The position numbers and the translations under genes were made by a program. DNA of 64,000 nucleotides, from NCBI GenBank assembly GCA_958433005.1, contig CAUAWV010000003.1, forward strand, positions 1 through 64,000, written 5' to 3'. Position 1 is the first letter of the stretch; every line of letters starts with the position of its first letter. The stretch is from an uncultured Collinsella sp. (GTDB lineage: Bacteria; Actinomycetota; Coriobacteriia; Coriobacteriales; Coriobacteriaceae). Below the pieces are notes generated by a model. The model had not been told where the DNA came from, ran no database searches, and saw nothing but the letters and a program-made list of their open reading frames with translations. Positions 26,386 to 33,117 of this stretch are shown here, piece after piece.

Positions 26386-27354
26386 GTGAACGCACACGAT
26401 CTGATTCAGGAAATTATCGAGCGCAAGGGTAAGATCGAGAACGTCTTTTGGATCGCCTGCGGCGGTTCGATGATCGACCTGATGCCGGCTAACGAGCTGC
26501 TCAAGCGCGAGGCCACCACGTTTGCCTCGACGGTCTACACGGCACGCGAGTTTTGCCTGATGGCGCCCAAGAGCCTGGGGCCGAAGTCGCTCGTCGTCGC
26601 CTGCAGCCACAGCGGCAATACGCAGGAGGTTGTCGATGCCTGCGAGATGGCGCTCGCCGCCGGCGCCGAGGTCGTGACTATGACCGACTACGCGGGCTCC
26701 AAGATCGACAACGGCAAGTGGACCACCTGGGTCTATCCGTGGGGCAAGGGCGAGTCGCAGGCCGAGGTCCCGCAGGGCATTGGCGTGCTAATGGCTGCCG
26801 AGCTGCTCGACCAGCAGGAGGGCTACGAGGCGCTCGCCGACATGTATGCCGGCCTTAAGCAGATGGACGCGCTGCTGCCCGCCGCCCGCGAGAAAGTCAA
26901 CGCCGAGCTGGGCGATCGCTTTGCCGAGCTCTGCCAGCAGCACAAGTTCTTCTATATCCTGGGCTCCGGCCCCAACTTTAGCCAGACCTATGCCATGGCC
27001 ATCTGCTCGCTCATGGAGATGCAGTGGCAGCACTGCTGCTATATTCACTCCGGCGAGTACTTCCACGGTCCCTTCGAGGCCACCGAGCCCGGCGTGTTCT
27101 ACTTTGTGCAGCTCGGATCGGGCGAGTGTCGCCCCATGGAGGAGCGCGCGCTGGCGTTCCTCAACACGCACACCGACACGATCATGGTGCTCGACGCACT
27201 CGAGTACGGCGTGGGCGACGTGCCTGCCAGCGTGCGTTCGTACCTGGAGCCAATCTTCTTCTACGCGATGAGCTGCGAGCTGCGCGCAGCCCGCGGTAAG
27301 GTGTTCGACCACAGCCCCGAGATTCGTCGCTACATGGGCATCGAGCAGTACTAA
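26386..27354 (+). CDS. SIS-domain sugar-amine deglycase, FrlB-like (copy C)
   Basis: The 322-residue double-SIS protein starts with GTG at 26386 after AAGGAGGAGCG. It has the loops IACGGSMIDLMPANELL and VACSHSGNTQEVVDAC, active-site-like GEYFHGPFEA (E224, H227), and C terminus IRRYMGIEQY. Like the other SIS proteins here it should cleave a phosphorylated Amadori compound. It has no PTS of its own and would rely on uptake systems of blocks 1 or 3, or on a kinase. It has its own regulator upstream, implying a different inducing substrate. Confidence 0.85.
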   Translation: MNAHDLIQEIIERKGKIENVFWIACGGSMIDLMPANELLKREATTFASTVYTAREFCLMAPKSLGPKSLVVACSHSGNTQEVVDACEMALAAGAEVVTMTDYAGSKIDNGKWTTWVYPWGKGESQAEVPQGIGVLMAAELLDQQEGYEALADMYAGLKQMDALLPAAREKVNAELGDRFAELCQQHKFFYILGSGPNFSQTYAMAICSLMEMQWQHCCYIHSGEYFHGPFEATEPGVFYFVQLGSGECRPMEERALAFLNTHTDTIMVLDALEYGVGDVPASVRSYLEPIFFYAMSCELRAARGKVFDHSPEIRRYMGIEQY

Positions 27355-27411
27355 GTAACGGGAAAACCATTCACCTTCGATTCGCAAGGGCGCTGCGTGA
27401 GTCAAAAAAGT

Positions 27412-27441
27412 GGGCCGCGCCGGGGATTTCCGGCGCGGCCC
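27412..27441. terminator. Bidirectional terminator between SIS copy C and the dehydrogenase
   Basis: Perfect 12-base arms GGGCCGCGCCGG and CCGGCGCGGCCC enclose a six-base loop. On the minus strand it is followed by ACTTTTTTGAC, so it works best for the dehydrogenase transcript. Confidence 0.85.
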
Positions 27442-27486
27442 GCTTAGTATCGCGCTTAGATTCGCAAGGTTGCGGTAGCCAGCGGC

Positions 27487-28464
27487 CTACTTTGCGTCGT
27501 AGGCCTCGGTGTCCCACCAGTCGAGCTGGGCGATGTTGTCGCGGATGTGCTGGCAGCTCTTGTGGAAGCCCTCGAGCTCGTACTCGGACAGGTCCAGCGT
27601 GTAGACCTCCTCGACGCCCTCGGCGCCGATCACGCACGGCAGGGACGTGAAGATGCCCTCCTCGCCATACTGGCCGGTCATGAGCGTGGAGGCGGAAAGC
27701 ACGGCGTGCTCGTTGTGCAGAACGGCAGCGCAGACGCGCGCGGCGGAGTTGGCGACGGCGTACTCGGTGCACTGTTTGCCCTGGTAGGTTACGTAGCCGC
27801 CCTTGCGCGCGAGCTCCTCGACCTCCATGTGGTCAAAGGCGTACTTGTCGGGGTTCTCGGCCTGAAGCTCGTTGAGGCTCTTGCCGGCGATGGTCGCGGC
27901 CTTAAAGGCGGCCAGTTGGCTAAAGCCATGCTCGCCAATCATGTAGGCGTCGATGGACTTGGGGCTCACGCCGACCTTCTTGGAGATCTCGGTGCGCAGG
28001 CGGGCGGAGTCCAGGCCGCAGCCCGAGCCGATGATCTTCTTGGGATCGTAGCCGGTCAGGTGCCACAGCTCGGTGCACACGACGTCGCAGGGGTTGGAGA
28101 TGCTCACGAAGATGCCGTCAAAGCCGGCGTCGACGATGCGCTTGGCAAAGGTGCGGGCGGCGTCGGTGGTAAAGAACAGCTCGCCGTCGCGGTTGCTGGC
28201 GGCCAGCGCGACCTTGCCGGCGGCGTTGACGATGACGTCGCAGCAGGCCAGCTCCTCGTAGTGGTCGTAGCAGTTGACGATCTTGGTGTTGTACGGGACA
28301 AACGAAAGGGAGTCGCGCAGGTCCTGGACCTCGGACGTCACCTTGGCCTCGTTGATATCGCATAGGTACAGCTCATCGGCAATGCCCTGCATGAGCAGGC
28401 TGTTGGCGACATGTGCTCCTACGTGGCCCTGGCCGACCACCCCGATCTTACGCGTCTGGTACAT
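27487..28464 (-). CDS. L-lactate/L-2-hydroxyacid dehydrogenase
   Basis: The 325-residue NAD-dependent enzyme has the Rossmann motif KIGVVGQGHVGAHVA, the substrate Arg/Asp region and the catalytic His in MIGEHGFSQ (H179). GSGCGLDSARLRTEI is the usual LDH helix. Details such as HGFSQ place it near L-2-hydroxyisocaproate dehydrogenases, so the substrate could be pyruvate or a branched-chain 2-ketoacid. The start at 28464 has GAAAGGAT upstream on the minus strand; the reading frame continues far upstream but without coding character. It is transcribed alone and divergently from metA. Confidence 0.88.
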   Translation of the reverse strand: MYQTRKIGVVGQGHVGAHVANSLLMQGIADELYLCDINEAKVTSEVQDLRDSLSFVPYNTKIVNCYDHYEELACCDVIVNAAGKVALAASNRDGELFFTTDAARTFAKRIVDAGFDGIFVSISNPCDVVCTELWHLTGYDPKKIIGSGCGLDSARLRTEISKKVGVSPKSIDAYMIGEHGFSQLAAFKAATIAGKSLNELQAENPDKYAFDHMEVEELARKGGYVTYQGKQCTEYAVANSAARVCAAVLHNEHAVLSASTLMTGQYGEEGIFTSLPCVIGAEGVEEVYTLDLSEYELEGFHKSCQHIRDNIAQLDWWDTEAYDAK

Positions 28465-28674
28465 ATATGTATCCTTTCGGCCGAGTTTTTCGCGTCGAAC
28501 CATTGTAGCGTCCTGTTGCCACTTTGCTAGGCTAAAGCGCCACAGATTTTGGGACATGCCGTAATCTCTACTTTTGGAGTGATTTGGGCCGCTGACGGCA
28601 TCGCTGGGCGATGTGCTCGCGCGGATGGGGCCGGTCGTTGTACCATAGCTGCAACTGACTCGTAAGGAGCATCC

Positions 28675-29601
28675 ATGCCCATTCGCATCCCCGACGCCCT
28701 CCCTGCCGCCGCGCAGCTCGAGAGCGAGAACATCTTTGTCATGACCGAGTACCGCGCGCTGCACCAGGACATCCGTCCGCTGCGCGTGCTCATCCTCAAC
28801 CTCATGCCCACCAAGATCGCCACCGAGACGCAGATCATGCGCAAGCTCTCCAACACGCCGCTGCAGGTGGAGGTGGACCTGCTGCGCACCAAAACGCACG
28901 AGGCCACGCACGTGAGCGCCGGCCACCTGGAGACGTTCTACCGCACGTTCGACGACATCCGCGACATCCACTACGACGGCCTGATTATCACGGGCGCGCC
29001 CGTGGAGCAGATGCCGTTCGAGGAGGTCGACTACTGGCCCGAGCTCTGCCAGATCATGGATTGGTCCACCACGCACGTGCACTCTACGCTGCACATTTGT
29101 TGGGGCGCGCAGGCCGGTCTGTACCATCATTACGGTATCCAGAAGTACGATCTGCCGGCAAAGGCGAGCGGCGTGTTCGAGCATTATCTGGTGAAGCCGC
29201 AAAGCCCGCTGGTCCGCGGCTTTGACGACCGTTTCTATGCCGTGCATTCGCGCAACACCGATGTGCGCCGCGAGGACGTGGAGGCCGAGCCGCAGCTTGA
29301 GGTCGTGGCCGTGTCCGACGAGGTGGGCCTGTATATTGTCAAGTCGACCGACAGCCGCCGCTTCTTTGTCTTTGGCCACCCCGAGTACGATACCGACACG
29401 TTGCGCCTGGAGTACGAGCGCGACGTGAAGCGCGGTCTCAACCCCCAGGTGCCGGCGCATTACTTCCCGAACGACGACCCCACCGCCGAGCCGCGCAACG
29501 TCTGGCGCAGCCAGGCTCAGCTGCTCTACACCAACTGGCTCAACTACTACGTCTACCAGACCACGCCCTACGACCTGGCTCGCGCCGGCGAGGAGCACTA
29601 G
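28675..29601 (+). CDS. metA: Homoserine O-acyltransferase MetA (acetyl-CoA type predicted)
   Basis: The 308-residue enzyme acylates homoserine as the first committed step of methionine synthesis. The nucleophile is C142 in HICWGAQAGLYHHYGI; the catalytic Glu lies in HPEYDTDTL. The acyl-donor determinant position 111 is Glu in TGAPVEQMPFEEVDYW; known MetA enzymes with Glu here use acetyl-CoA, and those with Gly use succinyl-CoA. The start ATG has GTAAGGAG upstream. No riboswitch was recognised in the 210-base divergent gap with the dehydrogenase gene. Confidence 0.95.
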   Translation: MPIRIPDALPAAAQLESENIFVMTEYRALHQDIRPLRVLILNLMPTKIATETQIMRKLSNTPLQVEVDLLRTKTHEATHVSAGHLETFYRTFDDIRDIHYDGLIITGAPVEQMPFEEVDYWPELCQIMDWSTTHVHSTLHICWGAQAGLYHHYGIQKYDLPAKASGVFEHYLVKPQSPLVRGFDDRFYAVHSRNTDVRREDVEAEPQLEVVAVSDEVGLYIVKSTDSRRFFVFGHPEYDTDTLRLEYERDVKRGLNPQVPAHYFPNDDPTAEPRNVWRSQAQLLYTNWLNYYVYQTTPYDLARAGEEH

Positions 29602-29625
29602 GCCTGTTGGGAGGTGCGCCGGCGG

Positions 29626-30222
29626 TTAGGCGCTGATGATATGGGGTAGCGGCAGGTCGTGGGCGTCGGTGGGAACGTGGTCGACACGCTGCTCGTCAAA
29701 GGCGATGCCGATGATTTGGCATGCGGGCGAGAGTATGGGCAGGTAGCGGTCGTAGCAGCCGCCGCCGTAGCCCAGGCGCGCGCCGGTTTGATCGAAGGCC
29801 ACGAGCGGCACAACAATCATGTCGAGTGCTTCGGCAGGCACGATGGGGAAGCGGTCGCTGTCGATGTCCGTGGCCGCGAAGGCCCGCGTAGGGTGGCCGA
29901 TAAACGGGGCCGCGTCCGCGTCGCCGGCAGCAACTGCCCGCATGCACATGCGTTGGCCGCGTGCGGCGGGGTCGCTTGCCGAGAACATGCACGGATAGGC
30001 CACGCGCCAGTCGCGTTTGGCGGCCGCAGCGGCAAACGCGGCTGGGTCGACCTCGGAACCCATCGCGGCATAGACGGCAACGGTGTGCGGTGCCGCGGCA
30101 CCCAAGCGATCCATCAGCTCAACAAGCCGCGCGCATACAACAGCAGACTTCGCCGCTCGAACATCCAAATCAAGAGCATTGCGTCGGGCAATCACCGTCC
30201 GCCGCAACTCGGTTTTATCCAT
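29626..30222 (-). CDS. 5-formyltetrahydrofolate cyclo-ligase
   Basis: The 198-residue enzyme converts 5-formyl-THF to 5,10-methenyl-THF using ATP. The family signature is VVPLVAFDQTGARLGYGGGC followed by YDRYL; the N-terminal KTELRRTVIARRNAL is also typical. The start at 30222 is preceded on the minus strand by GAGGAGGCCGGG; the frame extends eight codons further without a site. A 45-base repeat lies just upstream of the start (30237-30284). It converges tail-to-tail with metA. Confidence 0.93.
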   Translation of the reverse strand: MDKTELRRTVIARRNALDLDVRAAKSAVVCARLVELMDRLGAAAPHTVAVYAAMGSEVDPAAFAAAAAKRDWRVAYPCMFSASDPAARGQRMCMRAVAAGDADAAPFIGHPTRAFAATDIDSDRFPIVPAEALDMIVVPLVAFDQTGARLGYGGGCYDRYLPILSPACQIIGIAFDEQRVDHVPTDAHDLPLPHIISA

Positions 30223-30236
30223 CCCGGCCTCCTCAG

Positions 30237-30284
30237 GCAAACCTACCAAAAAGGTACAGGTTTATTTGGCAGGTTTTATCTGGG
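30237..30284 (-). repeat. About 45-bp repeat upstream of the cyclo-ligase gene
   Basis: On the minus strand the unit reads CCAGATAAAACCTGCCAAA, AATAAACCTGTACC, TTTTTGGTAGGTTT, matching the unit at 20302-20346. It sits 15 bases before the start codon in the gene's orientation. Confidence 0.65.
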
Positions 30285-30342
30285 CAAACGTCAAAAGCAC
30301 CACAAAGGGGCCTGTCCCCTTTGTGGTGCTTTTGACGTTTGC
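30284..30342. terminator. Perfect 27-bp-arm hairpin after hicB
   Basis: Arms 30284-30310 and 30316-30342 are fully complementary over 27 bases and enclose CCTGT; the stem holds CACCACAAAGGGG. It lies eight bases beyond the hicB stop codon and probably terminates hicAB on the minus strand. The stem is much longer than needed for termination. Confidence 0.8.
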
Positions 30343-30349
30343 GTAAACG

Positions 30350-30679
30350 CTACAACGCCGCAGCGATTGCTTCAGTCACAAACTGATTGAGTGACTCACC
30401 TTTCTTTGCCGCTGCCAGCGCCGCTTGCTTGTGGAGCTCGGAGCCCGTTCTTACGTTGAACGAGCCTTTAAAAGCCCGCTCGGGTTCCTTGCCCTTTTCG
30501 GCGCAAAACTCAAGGTAATCGTCGACGGCGTCGTGGAAGCATTGCTCCACTTCTTCAGCCGTGGAGCCTTCAAATACGATTGCGTCCCTAATGCCGGTGA
30601 CCATACCTGTTAGCACATGCTGTTCGGCATTGAACTCGACTGGGGCGAAATAACCCTTGTATGCCAAAACGTTACTCAT
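30350..30679 (-). CDS. hicB: HicB-family antitoxin
   Basis: The 109-residue protein has an N-terminal HicB partial RNase H-like fold (AYKGYFAPVEF, IVFEGSTAEEVEQCFHDAVD) and a C-terminal ribbon-helix-helix domain (FNVRTGSELHKQAALAAA, SLNQFVTEAI). It should neutralise HicA and repress the operon. The start at 30679 has GGAGGTAG upstream and overlaps the end of hicA by eight bases, coupling their translation. Gene order is toxin first, as usual for hicAB. Confidence 0.9.
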   Translation of the reverse strand: MSNVLAYKGYFAPVEFNAEQHVLTGMVTGIRDAIVFEGSTAEEVEQCFHDAVDDYLEFCAEKGKEPERAFKGSFNVRTGSELHKQAALAAAKKGESLNQFVTEAIAAAL

Positions 30680-30935
30680 GACTACCTCCGACATCCTGCA
30701 GAAATCGAACGATGTTTCGAATGGTCCCCGCTGTCAATTCGTCAGATGGATGTGGCGCGTGCATTACGAACATCCTGCCATCTGATGGCCTGTAAAAGCG
30801 AACGCGCGATCCGGATGTCTTGCCTTTGTTGTCCATTTCAAAGCCATATGAAGCCATGACTTTTAAAAAATCGGTATACCGATACGTCGAAGGGCAGCTA
30901 AGCAGTTGGGCGATGAGTTTATCGGTCCGAGTCAT
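30672..30935 (-). CDS. hicA: HicA-family toxin
   Basis: The 87-residue protein matches the HicA mRNA-interferase fold: KLIAQLLSCPSTYRYTDFLK, then SGSRVRFYRP, then LTAGTIRNIVRFLQDVG (dsRNA-binding-like). In classical HicA the second strand carries G-S-H with the catalytic His; here the corresponding residues are G-S-R. A His occurs later in FVMHAPHPSDE. The protein may be a variant with an altered active site. The ribosome site GAGGCGGG is moderate. Confidence 0.85.
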   Translation of the reverse strand: MTRTDKLIAQLLSCPSTYRYTDFLKVMASYGFEMDNKGKTSGSRVRFYRPSDGRMFVMHAPHPSDELTAGTIRNIVRFLQDVGGSHE

Positions 30936-31156
30936 CCCGCCTCACATTCTGCAACTATATCCTAGTTGCAATTTAAGTCCGATGCAAGCACCCTTACTAT
31001 AGAACATGTGTACGTATAGAACAAGTGTTCGAACTAACACAAAGGCACCTGTGAACTGCGTCCCTTTGCGGTGGTTTGGGCTGAATGTTGCGCAACAAGG
31101 GCTGCATTTTTGGGTTTACCTTCAGGGTGGAAGGAATGAACCGAAAGGAGCCCGCC

Positions 31157-32812
31157 ATGTTTTGTCGCTCGTGTGGCACGCCGCTTGTCGACGACGCCCT
31201 CTTTTGCCCCGTCTGCGGCGCGCCCGTAGCACCCGACCAGGTCGCGGCCACGCAGCAACCCCAGCCTGCCGCGCCCGCTCCCCAGCAATACGTGCCCGTG
31301 CAGCAGCCCGCGCGGCGCAAGCGTTCCAAGAAGCCCCTCATCGCCCTTGCCGCGGTGCTTGCCGTGGCGGCGGGTGTCGGCGGAGGAGCGCTGTTCTACT
31401 TCACCCAGATCGCGACCACCCCAATCGATGAGAAAACCTTCCCGGATAGCGGCATGCGTGCGCTTGTCTCGACCAAGTACGACACTAACGGTGACGGCCG
31501 CATCTCACGCGACGAGGCCAAGGCGGTGACGTCGGTCGAGCTGGACGGCATCACGTCGACGCAGGGCCTGGGCAAGGTGTTCCCCAACGTTACCAGTGTG
31601 GAAAATGGCGGGGACAAACTCGTCAACCTGGATCTTTCGGGCTGCGGCGACCTTAAGACCGTCGAGCTTAACTCGGCGAGTAATGTCACCGTCGCCAATC
31701 TGGACGGTTGCGACAACATCGAGAAGCTCGACCTCAAAAATGCCGAAAACCTTAAAAGCATCGATTTTTCGGGCAAAAAGAAGCTCGCCACGTTGGCGCT
31801 GCCGCAGGATACGAAGATTACCGGCATTAAGGACACACAGCTTGACGAGCTGTGGCTGCCGATGTCCTATGAAGGCACCGATAAAAGCGATGCGTACGGC
31901 GATATCTACGAGATCGAGCGTGACGAGAACGGTTACGTCACGGGCTTCACGTCTGCCGTCAAGCAAGGTGGCGGCGTAAGCTACAGCGTCGAGCACGATG
32001 AGTTGCATCGTATCTCTGAGATTGAGGAAGATCTGGCGGGCGGTTACGAGAACGTCAACACGTTTACGTACGACGCTGACGGTAACGTCACGCGCATCGA
32101 CTGCGATGCCGACATTAGCGATTCGTCGAGCACCACGACGTTTACCTACGACGCGGACGGAAACCTGATCAACAAGACGACCCATGCGGGTTACGGCGAG
32201 AGTGCGAGCACATATGTCTACCAGGACGGCAACATGGTGACCGACACCGATACCAGCCCGGGCAATCCTCGGACGGTCGTGTATTCGTACGGATACGACA
32301 AGGATCGCGTGACGTCCTTTACGCTGGACTGTCAGGGCGACACCGTGGGCACCAGGTGGACGATCACCGCTGGCTACGAGTATGACAAGGACGGCAACAT
32401 ATCGAGTATCTCGCCTGTGGCCTACGACTCGCACGGCAACGATTACGGCTCGCTGAACTCGTATGCCGCGGTGGATTATTCGTACAGCGACGGAAAGCTC
32501 GACAGGATCGATTCCGAGCGCGGCGGCTATGCGGAGTTTTACTATGACGACCACGGCAACCTGACGTCGGTCGACGAGTATGCCGGCCGCGGTTCGGATG
32601 CCGAGTTTGAGTTTGAGCACGAGGTCGAGTACCAGCGCTACTTCTGCAGCAAGCACGAGAAGAACAAGCCAGAGGAGTGGATTCGTCTGGATGCAGAGTA
32701 CGACGTCGACCAGGGTAGCTGGAACAATGACTCCGATTATGGTCGTGAGTGCTTTGCAACCATGTACAAGCTCGATCCGCTGGCGGCAAGGCTGAACCCG
32801 TTCATCAAGTAA
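31157..32812 (+). CDS. Zinc-ribbon, membrane-anchored protein with EF-hand, leucine-rich and YD-type repeats
   Basis: The 551-residue protein starts with a zinc ribbon (CRSCGTPLVDDALFCPVCG), a Pro/Gln-rich linker, a membrane helix (about residues 58-80), then an extracellular part: a dockerin/EF-hand-like calcium loop (KYDTNGDGRISRDEA, about 107-121), irregular leucine-rich repeats (LVNLDLSGCGDLKTVELNSA onward, about 150-240), and YD/RHS-like repeats (FTYDADGNVTRID, FTYDADGNLINK, YEYDKDGNISSI; about 305-500). The start has GAAAGGAG upstream. It is likely a surface protein with calcium-stabilised domains. Function is unknown; zinc-ribbon plus membrane helix at the N terminus is a common Coriobacteriia arrangement. 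Confidence 0.85.
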   Translation: MFCRSCGTPLVDDALFCPVCGAPVAPDQVAATQQPQPAAPAPQQYVPVQQPARRKRSKKPLIALAAVLAVAAGVGGGALFYFTQIATTPIDEKTFPDSGMRALVSTKYDTNGDGRISRDEAKAVTSVELDGITSTQGLGKVFPNVTSVENGGDKLVNLDLSGCGDLKTVELNSASNVTVANLDGCDNIEKLDLKNAENLKSIDFSGKKKLATLALPQDTKITGIKDTQLDELWLPMSYEGTDKSDAYGDIYEIERDENGYVTGFTSAVKQGGGVSYSVEHDELHRISEIEEDLAGGYENVNTFTYDADGNVTRIDCDADISDSSSTTTFTYDADGNLINKTTHAGYGESASTYVYQDGNMVTDTDTSPGNPRTVVYSYGYDKDRVTSFTLDCQGDTVGTRWTITAGYEYDKDGNISSISPVAYDSHGNDYGSLNSYAAVDYSYSDGKLDRIDSERGGYAEFYYDDHGNLTSVDEYAGRGSDAEFEFEHEVEYQRYFCSKHEKNKPEEWIRLDAEYDVDQGSWNNDSDYGRECFATMYKLDPLAARLNPFIK

Positions 32813-32824
32813 CAGCCCACTCGC

Positions 32825-32863
32825 AAACCACCCAAAGGGGACAGACACCTTTGGGTGGTTTTT
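32825..32863 (+). terminator. Terminator after the repeat protein gene
   Basis: Arms AAACCACCCAAAGG (32825-32838) and CCTTTGGGTGGTTT (32848-32861) are perfect over 14 bases and are followed by TT. Confidence 0.85.
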
Positions 32864-32880
32864 GCTGAAGGGCGGGTGTC

Positions 32881-33040
32881 TGCGGCGGTTTGTCTCGATC
32901 TGTAACAGTAACTCGGCATAAATGGGCCTAGCTGTTACAGATCGAGACAAAGAGCTGGTGCCGTTCGGGAACGTCTCGATCTGTAACATCTGGAGCCGAT
33001 ATTGCCGTCTAGATGTTACAGATTGAGACAAACCGCCGCA
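32881..33040. repeat. 160-bp nested palindrome built from four TGTCTCGATCTGTAACA units
   Basis: The motif TGTCTCGATCTGTAACA occurs four times in alternating orientation (near 32891, 32933, 32972 and 33014), making two hairpins. The outer ends (TGCGGCGGTTTGTC and GACAAACCGCCGCA) pair as well, giving 27-base outer arms with one mismatch. It lies between the repeat-protein gene and the M16 peptidase gene, which converge. Confidence 0.85.
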
Positions 33041-33073
33041 GTGGGCTGCGCCGCCCCGTCTAAGCCGCAGAAA

Positions 33074-33112
33074 AAAGGTAGATTTTTAGGCATGTCCTAA
33101 AAATCTACCTTT
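33074..33112. terminator. Bidirectional terminator at the end of the M16 gene
   Basis: Perfect 17-base arms AAAGGTAGATTTTTAGG and CCTAAAAATCTACCTTT enclose CATGT, five bases beyond the peptidase stop codon. A run of A upstream gives a T run on the minus strand. Confidence 0.88.
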
Positions 33113-33117
33113 GTGCG

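Noticed and set aside
28465..28674. SAM riboswitch before metA
   Set aside because: The conserved SAM-I core and a terminator hairpin were not seen in the 210-base gap.
28465..29598. Upstream extension of the dehydrogenase frame to 703 codons
   Set aside because: The extension is antisense to metA and lacks coding character; the start at 28464 has a ribosome site and directly precedes the Rossmann motif.
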